Below are positions 1-7,763 of a DNA stretch of 64,000 nucleotides, in pieces. Position 1 is the stretch's first letter, and each line of letters starts with the position of its first letter. The translations under genes and the position numbers were made by a program. The DNA is from Paenibacillus thiaminolyticus. Lineage in GTDB: Bacteria; Bacillota; Bacilli; Paenibacillales; Paenibacillaceae. Location of the stretch: NCBI RefSeq assembly GCF_007066085.1, contig NZ_CP041405.1, positions 5,341,001 to 5,405,000 on the forward strand, read 5' to 3'. The notes under the pieces are model-generated. The model searched no databases. It worked only from the letters and a program-made list of their open reading frames with translations, and had not been told where the DNA came from.

Positions 1-68
1 TGCCCCGTCAGCAGCTCGGCATATTTTTCAACTAACCGTTCGAATGCGGGTTGCGCAGCTTCACTCAT
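1..68 (-). CDS. Unidentified protein, N-terminal 22 residues only
   Basis: The 5' end of a leftward gene that runs off the window. The ATG (complement of 66-68) follows a strong AGGAGG Shine-Dalgarno at about 72-79. The visible peptide begins MSEAAQPAFERLVEKYAEL, a soluble, helix-like start with no signal peptide. Too little is present to name a family. Confidence 0.55.
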   Translation of the reverse strand, partial: MSEAAQPAFERLVEKYAELLTG

Positions 69-315
69 ATTAGGTCCTCCTTTTTCCTGTTACGATGATG
101 ATCGATGCCTCACCATTACGGTCCGCGATTTGCGGCCCCTTCGATTGCTTTCATACTTCCGCTTTATATTCCAGCATGTCACGAACAAGAGTAGATGATG
201 CATTATGATGGCTCGGGCCGGCTTCAGGAGCTGCCCTATGATTGCGCATAATCTGCATTTATGGTTAATTGTACCACATTTCGCGGTCAAGACGGGCCGA
301 TCAAGGACGAAAAGT

Positions 316-344
316 TTGGTGGCGGCGCTTCTTTTCGCTATAAT
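316..344 (+). promoter_or_regulatory. Probable sigma-A promoter of the helicase gene
   Basis: A perfect -10 TATAAT (339-344) lies 17 nt downstream of a weak -35, TTGGTG (316-321), about 70 nt before the helicase ATG. The rest of the 345-bp gap between the leftward partial gene and the helicase (69-413) shows nothing else I can support. Confidence 0.45.
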
Positions 345-413
345 AGAGCCATGGATACCGAAGTTGAGTTAGATATACATACATGAACGGATGTCATGTC
401 ATAGAGAGGAACG

Positions 414-1700
414 ATGCAGTTGAGCACCACGTTTGCTTCCTTGTCGATTACCGAGGAATTGTTAGCCAAGCTTCAAGCGAAAGACATTACCGCTCCGTCT
501 CCCGTACAGGCGGAAGCGATTCCGGCAGCGCTGGAGGGCCGCGATATTCTGGCCCAGTCGCAGACCGGAACGGGCAAGACACTGGCTTACCTCTTGCCGG
601 TATTGATGAAAATAGACGCCTCGCATCGAGGCACGCAGGCGGTTGTCATTGCCCCGACGCAGGAGCTGGCGATGCAGATCGTGCGCGAGGCGGAGTACTA
701 CGGCGAGGGAAGCGGCATTCATGTCGCCGCGCTCATTGGCGGAGCTGCGCTGAACCGCCAGGTGGAGCGGCTGCGCGACAAGCCGCAGCTTGTCGTCGGC
801 ACGCCCGGCCGGATCCGGGAACTGATTGAGATGCGCAAGCTGAAGATGCATGAGGTCCGCATGATCGTCGTGGATGAGGTCGACCATTTGCTGCAGAAGG
901 GCGGAGCCCGCGATACGGACATGGCGATACGCAGCGCGCTGCGCGATCGGCAGCTTCTCTTCTTCTCGGCGACTCTCCCTCAGGAGGTTCGGGAACTGGC
1001 CGCTCGCTTCATGCAGGCGCCGGCGGAGATCGGAATCGAGCCGGACAAGCGGATGGCGGACACGATTCAGCATCTGTATGTGGCCGTTGAACGCGACAAG
1101 ATCGACATGGTCCGCCGTCTTATCCGGCTGTGGAACCCGAAGCGGGCGATCGCGTTCGTGAATGACACGAACCGCATCGGAGAATGGGAGGCGAAGCTGG
1201 CCTATGCCGGCCTGTCGGTTGCTTCCCTGTACGGGGATGCGCCGAAGCAGGAGCGGGCAGCCGTGCTGCGGCGCTTCCGCGATGGCCAGGTCCAGGTGCT
1301 CCTGGCGACCGATGTCGCGGCCAGAGGATTGGATATCCCGGATCTGCCGCTCGTCATCAGCATTGAGCCGGCGCTAGATGCGGAGCACTATATTCACCGC
1401 GCCGGCCGCACCGGCCGGATGGGCCGCCAAGGAACGTCCGTCAATCTGATTACGCCGCAAGAGCGGTTCATTATGCGCAAGTTCGAACGCGAGCTTGGAA
1501 TTACGATCGCCGAGCGCGTCTTCTACGAAGGGCGCCTGCACGACCCGAACGCGAACCGGGGCGGGGGCAAGCCGAACCGCAAGCCGCGCGGCGCGCGCGA
1601 TGCCGCCGGAGCTGCCAGGAAGGCGCAGCCCAAGTCGGAGCGTCACCAGGAACGGAAGGACAAAGGCGCCCCGAAGTGGCTCAAGGATAAACGCACGTAA
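414..1700 (+). CDS. DEAD-box ATP-dependent RNA helicase
   Basis: 428 residues. ATP-dependent RNA unwinding or RNP remodelling in the cytoplasm, as known for the family. Visible motifs in order: Q motif (F7 and Q32 region, PSPVQAEAIP), motif I SQTGTGKT (~49-56), Ia PTQELA, Ib TPGR, motif II as DEVD (the fourth position is D and the third is V, not A), motif III SAT (~183), motif V ATDVAARGLD, and motif VI HRAGRTGR. After the two RecA domains comes a short basic tail (~375-428) rich in Lys, Arg and Gly, typical of RNA-binding ends. The architecture resembles the shorter Bacillus helicases (YfmL/CshB type) rather than CshA, but I cannot assign a specific paralogue. The start follows GAGAGGA at a proper distance. 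It is a single gene with its own terminator. Confidence 0.93.
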   Translation: MQLSTTFASLSITEELLAKLQAKDITAPSPVQAEAIPAALEGRDILAQSQTGTGKTLAYLLPVLMKIDASHRGTQAVVIAPTQELAMQIVREAEYYGEGSGIHVAALIGGAALNRQVERLRDKPQLVVGTPGRIRELIEMRKLKMHEVRMIVVDEVDHLLQKGGARDTDMAIRSALRDRQLLFFSATLPQEVRELAARFMQAPAEIGIEPDKRMADTIQHLYVAVERDKIDMVRRLIRLWNPKRAIAFVNDTNRIGEWEAKLAYAGLSVASLYGDAPKQERAAVLRRFRDGQVQVLLATDVAARGLDIPDLPLVISIEPALDAEHYIHRAGRTGRMGRQGTSVNLITPQERFIMRKFERELGITIAERVFYEGRLHDPNANRGGGKPNRKPRGARDAAGAARKAQPKSERHQERKDKGAPKWLKDKRT

Positions 1701-1717
1701 TTAGGAGGAAAAGGTCG

Positions 1718-1755
1718 AGCACCGCTGAATGGGCATCATTCGGCGGTGCTTTTGC
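1718..1755 (+). terminator. Rho-independent terminator after the helicase gene
   Basis: A 14-bp stem (AGCACCGCTGAATG pairing with CATTCGGCGGTGCT, one G-U) with a 5-nt loop, followed by a T-rich tract. Confidence 0.85.
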
Positions 1756-1780
1756 ATTTGGAAAGGAATTGGCATCGAGT

Positions 1781-1851
1781 CTAGTAAAAACATAACAAAA
1801 ACATAAAGTTTCCTGTATATGGTTGAACCGGGCTATGTCAACCGATATACT
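1781..1851 (+). promoter_or_regulatory. Promoter and phased-hexamer operator of the first solute-binding protein gene
   Basis: -35 TTGAAC (1823-1828), 17-nt spacer, -10 TATACT (1846-1851). Immediately upstream, TTAACA-like hexamers recur every 11 bp: ATAACA at 1792, ATAAAG at 1803, TGTATA at 1814. The same layout precedes three other genes of the array. An 11-bp phased TTAACA-like array abutting the -35 is the geometry known for PhoP-type (OmpR-family) activator boxes. The identity of the regulator is inference. Confidence 0.6.
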
Positions 1852-1884
1852 GAATTTGGAATGGGAAAAGGAGGAGAACGGACT

Positions 1885-3375
1885 GTGGTAAGGAAATGGA
1901 AGATTGCTCTGCTTCTGACCCTCGTCGTTGCGATGCTAAGCGGCTGCTTCGGCGAGAAGCCGGTGCTTGAGGAGCTCGGGAAGGACGGCAAGGGGAAGAT
2001 TAAAGTTGTCTATTATAACGAAGAAGCCTTTTACTCGGAGTATGGCAATAGTTTTAATGTGAAATATCCGGATATTGAATTTGAAGTGATCGATCAGCAA
2101 GAAATGTACCGGGAAATGCAGAATAATGAAGATGCCGATTATCGGGAAGAAACGAGGAAGTTCCTGGACAAGCATAAGCCGGACGTATTGATGGTTGATT
2201 TGTCCACGATGGAGAAGATGGCCCAGGAAGGCAAGCTCTATAATCTGGACGCCGTTATCGCTCAGGAGCAATTCGATCTGGACGGATTTATGCCGGGCCT
2301 CATCGATATGATTCGAGCCAAGGGAGGCGGTTCGCTCTACGGACTGGCCCCTAATTTCTTCACGAGTGTAATCTACTATAATGCCGGGTTGTTCCGGGAG
2401 CATAATATCGAACCGCCGCGCAATAAAATGACTTGGCAGGAGCTGATCGATCTGTCGAGCCGCTTCTCGGGCATCGGATCGGGCGAGAATCAAATTTATG
2501 GCTACTACGAACGATATGGCACTGTGGACCAACTGCTGAATAAAATAGCGCAAGCCTCCTCGCTGCGCCTGTTCGACGCCAAAGGGGAAAAGCTCGTCTT
2601 CAATACGGATGGGTGGAAGCAAGCGATGAAGATGGCTTCAGACGCGATCCGGAACAAGTCGATCTATACCCAACCAATGGATGAAGGCAATGAACGTGTA
2701 TTTATGGGCGACGACGATCTCTTTTTCAAAGGCAAGGCAGCGATGATTATCGATGGACCTTGGATGGTATCCCAATTCAAGAATCGCATGATGTGGGATA
2801 AAGAAGCAAAGGAAATCGACTGGGGCATGGTGACCGCGCCTGTCGATCCGTCGAATCCGGATGAATCATCGTATTCGAGTCTGAACGAAGTATTCGCTAT
2901 CGCGGCGGATTCCCCGAACAAGCGGGCGGCGTGGGAGTTCGTCAAATTCGTGAACGGGACGGAAATGGCCAAGGCGGCCTCCCGCTCTTCGCGGGGATAT
3001 CTGCCGACACGGAACCAGTTCATGAAGGAAATTGAGGGCAAAAGCACGGAGCCGTTCTATTTGCTGCGGCCGAAGGCGGACTACGAGTCGATGTGGGGCG
3101 GAGCAAATGTGAAAATGCCGCGAGATTTCTACGATGACTTCACTAAGATTCTGGCCAAAGAAATGAAAGCCGTGGTCGACAACAAGAAGACGGTGGAGGA
3201 AGCCGCCGCCGCCATACAGGCGGAAGGCGAGGCAGCGCTGCAAAAGGGCAGAGAAGCGGAAAAAGCGCGCAAAGCGGCCAAAAATAGTGCAGAAGGCGAC
3301 AGCGGCAAAGCCGCAGAGGAGAACAAAACTGAGGATTCAGGCAGTGCGGAGGCAACCACATCCGAAGGGGATTGA
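1885..3375 (+). CDS. Extracellular solute-binding lipoprotein, array copy 1
   Basis: 496 residues from a GTG start. This start was chosen because it has an AAGGAGGAG ribosome site and gives the same 21-residue signal as all its paralogues; an upstream ATG at 1819 in the same frame lies inside the promoter. Lipobox LSGC, lipidated Cys21. The mature part has the family-1 (CUT1 carbohydrate type) binding-protein pattern: YYNAGLFREH (~166-175), the PPRNKMTWQEL segment (~178-188), and the ADSPNKRAAWEFVKFVNG segment (~342-359). The last ~45 residues are a charged Ala/Glu/Lys tail. It should be membrane-anchored on the outer face and capture an oligosaccharide or related solute, but the ligand cannot be read from sequence. 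No permease gene is linked. Confidence 0.88.
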   Translation: MVRKWKIALLLTLVVAMLSGCFGEKPVLEELGKDGKGKIKVVYYNEEAFYSEYGNSFNVKYPDIEFEVIDQQEMYREMQNNEDADYREETRKFLDKHKPDVLMVDLSTMEKMAQEGKLYNLDAVIAQEQFDLDGFMPGLIDMIRAKGGGSLYGLAPNFFTSVIYYNAGLFREHNIEPPRNKMTWQELIDLSSRFSGIGSGENQIYGYYERYGTVDQLLNKIAQASSLRLFDAKGEKLVFNTDGWKQAMKMASDAIRNKSIYTQPMDEGNERVFMGDDDLFFKGKAAMIIDGPWMVSQFKNRMMWDKEAKEIDWGMVTAPVDPSNPDESSYSSLNEVFAIAADSPNKRAAWEFVKFVNGTEMAKAASRSSRGYLPTRNQFMKEIEGKSTEPFYLLRPKADYESMWGGANVKMPRDFYDDFTKILAKEMKAVVDNKKTVEEAAAAIQAEGEAALQKGREAEKARKAAKNSAEGDSGKAAEENKTEDSGSAEATTSEGD

Positions 3376-3403
3376 CTAGCATAGAATGCAAGACATGACT
3401 TAT

Positions 3404-3434
3404 GGCCGCTGACACAAGTTGGCGGCCTTTTTAT
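3404..3434 (+). terminator. Terminator between solute-binding copies 1 and 2
   Basis: GGCCGC-TGAC...GTTGGCGGCC hairpin followed by TTTTTATTT. Copy 2 has no recognisable promoter of its own, so partial read-through is likely. Confidence 0.75.
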
Positions 3435-3456
3435 TTCGTAAAGGGGGAGACAATAG

Positions 3457-4947
3457 TTGGCGAAAAAATGGAAGATCGTTGTGCTTCTGACTGCAGTTGT
3501 GGCCATGCTCGGCGGCTGCCTCGGCGAGAAACCGGTACTTGACGAGCTGGGGAAGGACGGCAAGGGGAAAATTAAAGTCGTATATTATGACGAAGACAAT
3601 TTTTATCGTGAATACGGCAATTACTTTAACGTCAAATACCCGGATATTGAATTTGAAATCGTGAACATGAATGAAATGTACAAGGACTTGGAAGGGAAGG
3701 AGAATGTCGATTACGAGGCGGAGCGGCTGAAGTTCTTGGAGAAGCATAAGCCCGATGTAATGATGGTCAGTCTCGAGAATATGGAGAAGATGGTCCAGGA
3801 AGGCAAGCTGTATAATCTGGATGCCGTTATCGCCCAGGAAAAATTCGATCTGGAAGGATATATGCCGGGCCTGATTGACATGATCCGAGAAAAAGGAGGC
3901 GGTTCGCTGTATGGACTGAGTCCGAATTTCTATACTAGTGTCATGTATTACAATGCCGAGCTGTTCCGGGAGCATAATATCGAACCGCCGCGCAACAAGA
4001 TGAGCTGGCAGGAGGTACTCGATCTGTCGAGCCGCTTCGCCGGCATCGGCTCAGGCGAGGATCAAATCTATGGTTACTATGAGCGTTACGGTTCGCCAGA
4101 GAATCTGCTCTATAAGATGGCTGAAGCTTCCTCGCTCCGTCTGTTCGACCCGAAGGGGGAGAAGCTCATATTCAACACGGACGGGTGGAAGCAGTTGATG
4201 AAGCAGGAGACCGATTCGATCCGGAATAAGGCGGTATATACGATGCCGCCGAGCAATCATGAAGATCGTGTATTTAGGGGAGACGATGATCTCTTTTTTA
4301 AAGGCAAAGCTGCGATGGTTATAGAATCTCCATGGTTCTTAACCCAGATTAAGGATCGCCATTTATGGGATAAAGAGTCGAAGAAAATCGATTGGGGCAT
4401 GGTAACCGCGCCTGTCGATCCGGCTTCTCCCGATGAAACGTCATATGCAGGTCTGAGCGAAATGTATGTCATCGCGGCGGATTCCCCGAACAAGCGGGCG
4501 GCGTGGGAGTTCGTCAAGTTCGTCAACGGGCCGGAAATGGCCAAAGCGGCCTCCCGTTCAATGAGAGGCGATCTGCCGACACGGACGCAGTTCATGAAGG
4601 AAGTAGACGGCAAAAGCACGGAGGCGTTCTATATGCTGCGGCCGAAGGCGGAATCCGGCTCGATGTGGGGCGGGTCGAACGTCCAAATCCCTTATGACTT
4701 CCATTCGGCCTTCAGTACCATTCTGTCGAAGGAATTGCAGGCCGTCATCGACAACAAGAAGACGGTGGAGGAAGCGGCGGCCGCCATCCAGGCAGAGGGC
4801 GAAGCGGCCCTGCTAAAGGCCAGGGAAGAGGACAAAGCGCGTAAAGAGGCTGAACAGAAAGTAAAAGGTGAGAGCGGCAAAGCAGAAGAAGAGAACAAAA
4901 CAGAAGGCTCTGGCAGCGCGGAGGCAGGAACAGCAGAAGGAGATTGA
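3457..4947 (+). CDS. Extracellular solute-binding lipoprotein, array copy 2
   Basis: 496 residues from a TTG start after GGGGGAGA. Signal peptide MAKKWKIVVLLTAVVAMLGGC with lipidated Cys21. Closest to copies 1 and 3 along its whole length, with the same core motifs (YYNAELFREH, PPRNKMSWQEV, ADSPNKRAAWEFVKFVNG) and the same C-terminal EGD-ending charged tail. It begins 81 bp after copy 1 without the array promoter, so it probably depends on read-through. The hairpin after it (about 4975-5000) has kept its stem but lost the T-tract, so copies 2 and 3 are likely co-transcribed. Confidence 0.88.
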   Translation: MAKKWKIVVLLTAVVAMLGGCLGEKPVLDELGKDGKGKIKVVYYDEDNFYREYGNYFNVKYPDIEFEIVNMNEMYKDLEGKENVDYEAERLKFLEKHKPDVMMVSLENMEKMVQEGKLYNLDAVIAQEKFDLEGYMPGLIDMIREKGGGSLYGLSPNFYTSVMYYNAELFREHNIEPPRNKMSWQEVLDLSSRFAGIGSGEDQIYGYYERYGSPENLLYKMAEASSLRLFDPKGEKLIFNTDGWKQLMKQETDSIRNKAVYTMPPSNHEDRVFRGDDDLFFKGKAAMVIESPWFLTQIKDRHLWDKESKKIDWGMVTAPVDPASPDETSYAGLSEMYVIAADSPNKRAAWEFVKFVNGPEMAKAASRSMRGDLPTRTQFMKEVDGKSTEAFYMLRPKAESGSMWGGSNVQIPYDFHSAFSTILSKELQAVIDNKKTVEEAAAAIQAEGEAALLKAREEDKARKEAEQKVKGESGKAEEENKTEGSGSAEAGTAEGD

Positions 4948-5027
4948 CCAGCGTAGAATGCAAGACAGGACATTGGCCGCTGACATAGGTTGGCGGTCGT
5001 ACCGTTTGTAGAGGAGGAGAATCTATT

Positions 5028-6521
5028 TTGCTTAAAAAATGGAAGATTGCTTTGCTTCTTACCATGGTGGTTGCCTTGCTCGGCGGCTGCTTCGGCGAGA
5101 AGCCCGTATTGGACGAGCTGGGAAAGGACGGCAAGGGGACAATTAAAGTTGTCTATTATGATGAGGATAACTTTTATCGGCAATACGGTAATTATTTCAA
5201 TGTGAAATATCCGGATATTGAATTCGAGATCGTAAGTATGCAGGAAATGTACCGGGATCTGCAAGACAAAGAAAATGTCGATTATGAAGAAGAGCGGTTG
5301 AAGTTTCTGGAGAAGAACAAGCCGGATGTACTGATGATCGATTTGGAAATGATGGAGAAGCTTGCCCAGGAAGGGAAGCTGTATAATCTGGATTCGATCA
5401 TTACTCAGGAAAAATTCGATTTGGAAGGGTATATGCCGGGCCTTGTCGACATGATTCGGGAACATGGCGGCGGTTCGCTGTACGGACTGGCTCCGTCTTT
5501 CTATACTAGTGCCATTTATTATAATGCCGAGCTGTTCCGGGAGAATAACATCGAACCGCCGCGCAATAAAATGACATGGCAGGAGGTGCTTGATCTGTCG
5601 AGCCGCTTCGCAAGTGTCGGTTCAGGCGAGAATCAAGTCTATGGCTACTATCAGCGCTATGGAGGAGGACCTCAAGATCTCTTTTTGGATGTTGCAAACG
5701 GATCCTCGATGCGGTTTTTCGACGCCAAAGGGGAGAAGCTCGTCTTCAATACGGACGGATGGAAGCAGGTGGTGAGGCTCACAACGGACGCGATCCGGAA
5801 CAAGGGGGTATACACTCAACCGAGGGATGAGGGGGACACCCACAGATTTTCGTCGGATGAAGATCTCTTTTTCAAAGGCCGTGCCGCGATGATCATGGGG
5901 GACTCATGGTTCATATCTCAAATCAAGAACCGTATCATGTGGGATAAAGAGGCCAAGCCAATCGACTGGGAAATGGTATCCGTACCTGTCGATCCGGCTT
6001 CTCCTGACGAGTCTTCGTACGCGAGTCTGCACGAAGTCTATGCCATCGCGGCGGATTCGCCGAACAAGCGGGCGGCGTGGGAGTTCGTCAAATTCGTGAA
6101 CGGGCCGGAAATGGCCAAGGCAGCCTCCCGTTCGATGGAGGGCAACCTTCCGACGAGGAACCAATTCATGAAGGAAATCGACGGTAAAAGCACGGAGGCA
6201 TTCTATTCGCTGCGGCCGAAGGCGAAGTACGAATCGATCTGGGGCGGACGGGATGTTGAAGTACCGTCCACTTTCTACGGGGATTTCCGAACGCTCCTGG
6301 ATAAGGAACTGAAGTCTGTAATAGACAACAAGAAGACGGTCGATGAAGCTGCCGCCGCCATCCAGGCGGAGGGTGAAGCAGCCCTGCTGAAGGGCCGGGA
6401 AGAGGACAAAGCGCGCAAAGAGGCTGAACAGAAAGCAAAAGGCGAGAGCGGCAAAGCAGAAGAAGAGAACAAAACAGAAGGCTCTGGCAGCGCGGAGGCA
6501 GGAACAGCAGAAGGGGATTGA
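5028..6521 (+). CDS. Extracellular solute-binding lipoprotein, array copy 3
   Basis: 497 residues from a TTG start preceded by GGAGGAGAA. Lipoprotein signal with LGGC, Cys21. Same fold signature as copies 1 and 2. The last ~30 codons and the first bases downstream are nearly identical to copy 2 at the DNA level while the middle has diverged, which suggests recent exchange between copies. The central region (~210-280) is the most variable, as expected if ligand preference differs between copies; that is inference. Confidence 0.88.
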   Translation: MLKKWKIALLLTMVVALLGGCFGEKPVLDELGKDGKGTIKVVYYDEDNFYRQYGNYFNVKYPDIEFEIVSMQEMYRDLQDKENVDYEEERLKFLEKNKPDVLMIDLEMMEKLAQEGKLYNLDSIITQEKFDLEGYMPGLVDMIREHGGGSLYGLAPSFYTSAIYYNAELFRENNIEPPRNKMTWQEVLDLSSRFASVGSGENQVYGYYQRYGGGPQDLFLDVANGSSMRFFDAKGEKLVFNTDGWKQVVRLTTDAIRNKGVYTQPRDEGDTHRFSSDEDLFFKGRAAMIMGDSWFISQIKNRIMWDKEAKPIDWEMVSVPVDPASPDESSYASLHEVYAIAADSPNKRAAWEFVKFVNGPEMAKAASRSMEGNLPTRNQFMKEIDGKSTEAFYSLRPKAKYESIWGGRDVEVPSTFYGDFRTLLDKELKSVIDNKKTVDEAAAAIQAEGEAALLKGREEDKARKEAEQKAKGESGKAEEENKTEGSGSAEAGTAEGD

Positions 6522-6552
6522 CCAGCGTAGAATGCAGAAGATGACTTTTTTT

Positions 6553-6584
6553 GGCCGCTGACATAAGTTGGCGGTCTTTTTATT
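6553..6584 (+). terminator. Terminator after solute-binding copy 3
   Basis: GGCCGCTGAC-ATAA-GTTGGCGGTC hairpin followed by TTTTTATT. Same module as after copy 1. Confidence 0.75.
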
Positions 6585-6588
6585 GATC

Positions 6589-6700
6589 AAGGAGGAGAAC
6601 CTATTTTGTTTAAAAAATGAAAAATCGTTTTACTGTTGACTCTGGGAAGCCTCGCTGCAGAATAGCAACCTGATCGAACGGAGCCGATATTCAGGGGGCA
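6589..6700 (+). pseudogene. Decayed 5' end of a further solute-binding gene
   Basis: AAGGAGGAGAAC is followed by TTG TTT AAA AAA TGA. In copy 3 the same codons read TTG CTT AAA AAA TGG, so a G-to-A change turned the conserved Trp5 into a stop. The homology fades within about 100 bp, where the IS-end-like hairpin and the non-coding repeat begin. Confidence 0.7.
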
Positions 6701-6704
6701 AAAA

Positions 6705-6734
6705 GTAGTATCTCACTACAGTGAGACAGCCACC
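6705..6734 (+). repeat. IS-end-like hairpin plus GAGACAGCC motif
   Basis: GTAGT-ATCTC-ACTAC hairpin followed by AGTGAGACAGCCACCC. A matching hairpin plus ATGAGACAGCCCC occurs at 24809-24837 and ends the element hosting the IS3 copy, with similar bases beyond it. Probably one end of a lost insertion sequence. Confidence 0.5.
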
Positions 6735-6769
6735 CTGATTCTCAAAGCTCGAATCGATGAACATCATGT

Positions 6770-7265
6770 ACCATTCAGGCTGTTGAGAAAGTCCAAAGGA
6801 ATTTTGGGTACTTCATCAGGACTTGTCTCTCAGTAGAAAAATTTTATCTGATCGAAGTGCCTGAAAACTGCACAATGAAATGTCTTTCCCATAGGGGAAG
6901 TCCTCAAATTTGCACGGTTTCTCAAGACACGTTGATTCGGTAGGCAAAATCTTGCGCAAAGACAGCAATTCGATAGGGACGACTTCGCCAGAAAGGGAAC
7001 CCTGTAAAACGGCAGCAATTTCACCCGTTTCTCTTCGACTTAGCTCAAAAGGGCCTAAAATGATGTAGCTGTGCAGTAATTCCTCGAAATGTAGACTCAT
7101 TGAGCCGAAATTCCTGTAAAATAGCAGCAATTCCCTCCACACGTTAAAACCCCAGGATATTATGATGTCTCCAGAAGGCGATGACGCTCTGAATGCCAAG
7201 TTTCGATTAGGTAATCACCCCTCCGAAAAAAACAGGGGTTTTCCAACAGCCTGACTTTTGCAGGA
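6770..7265 (-). repeat. Dispersed non-coding repeat, copy A (inverted)
   Basis: Read on the minus strand, this stretch aligns with 25015-25715 on the plus strand. Shared landmarks in order are the CCCCTGTTTTTT...GGGGTG hairpin, AAACTTGGC, GAATTGCTGCTATTTTACAG, CTCAATGAGT, CATCATTTTAGGCCCTTTTG, GAAACGGGTGAAATT, the CTACTGAGAGAC motif and GGACTTTCTCAACAGCCTG. No conserved reading frame is evident between copies. It interrupts a solute-binding pseudogene. The bases from 7266 to 7540 hold nothing else I can support. Confidence 0.75.
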
Positions 7266-7544
7266 ATTTCATCAAATAGCGGCTTAAAAAGGAGAAATTG
7301 ATAGCATCCACGCAGCATTTTCACTGCTCCATCCATCTTCCACCGTTTTGCCAACCCGCCATTTTTCGATCTGTACAGTCTCTATGCGAGCGTTTCCGTT
7401 TTTTTCGCATCCACATTCTCTGTTGACTCGTCACCTCAATCATTTTGCAATGCCTATGAGACATCCCCTGTTCCGTTGATGCGGGCATCTTCCTTGCAGT
7501 TGCCTCAGTGGCACATTCAAGGAGAACGGTTCGTTGTAACAAGA

Positions 7545-7630
7545 GGGGATCGTATGGATCCGCCGCGCCACCAGATGAGCTGGGAAGAAGCTGCTGGAGC
7601 TGTCAAGCCGCTTCAAGGACACTCCAACAG
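7545..7630 (+). pseudogene. Internal remnant of a solute-binding gene
   Basis: Around 7556-7625 the DNA matches the conserved PPRNQMSWKELLELSSRF segment of the array genes (read here as DPPRHQMSWE, then one extra G shifts the frame so that the LLELSSRF codons continue in another frame). With the nonsense-mutated head at 6589 it is probably the same dead gene copy, split by the non-coding repeat. Confidence 0.65.
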
Positions 7631-7651
7631 GGACCAGAACGAATGGAGATT

Positions 7652-7733
7652 CTTAAGATTCTTAACATTCACTGATCGATTCGCTTAACTTTTCCTTTAT
7701 CTGGTTGAAGAATCTAGGGACGGCCGCTATACT
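7652..7733 (+). promoter_or_regulatory. Promoter and hexamer operator of solute-binding copy 4
   Basis: -35 TTGAAG (7705-7710), 17-nt spacer, -10 TATACT (7728-7733). Upstream hexamers TTAAGA and TTAACA (9 bp apart), then TTAACT 23 bp on and TTTATC 11 bp after that. Same module as at 1781, 9309 and 11902. Confidence 0.6.
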
Positions 7734-7763
7734 TTGGTCTGGAATGAAAGGGAGGAGTACGGA

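Noticed and set aside
1819..1884. ATG 1819 as the start of the first solute-binding gene
   Set aside because: It lies within the -35/-10 region, and the extra residues would precede the signal peptide.
6816..7354. Minus-strand frames of 60-127 codons in the 6.8-7.3 kb gap
   Set aside because: Same repeat element in inverted orientation. Frames are not conserved between the two copies.
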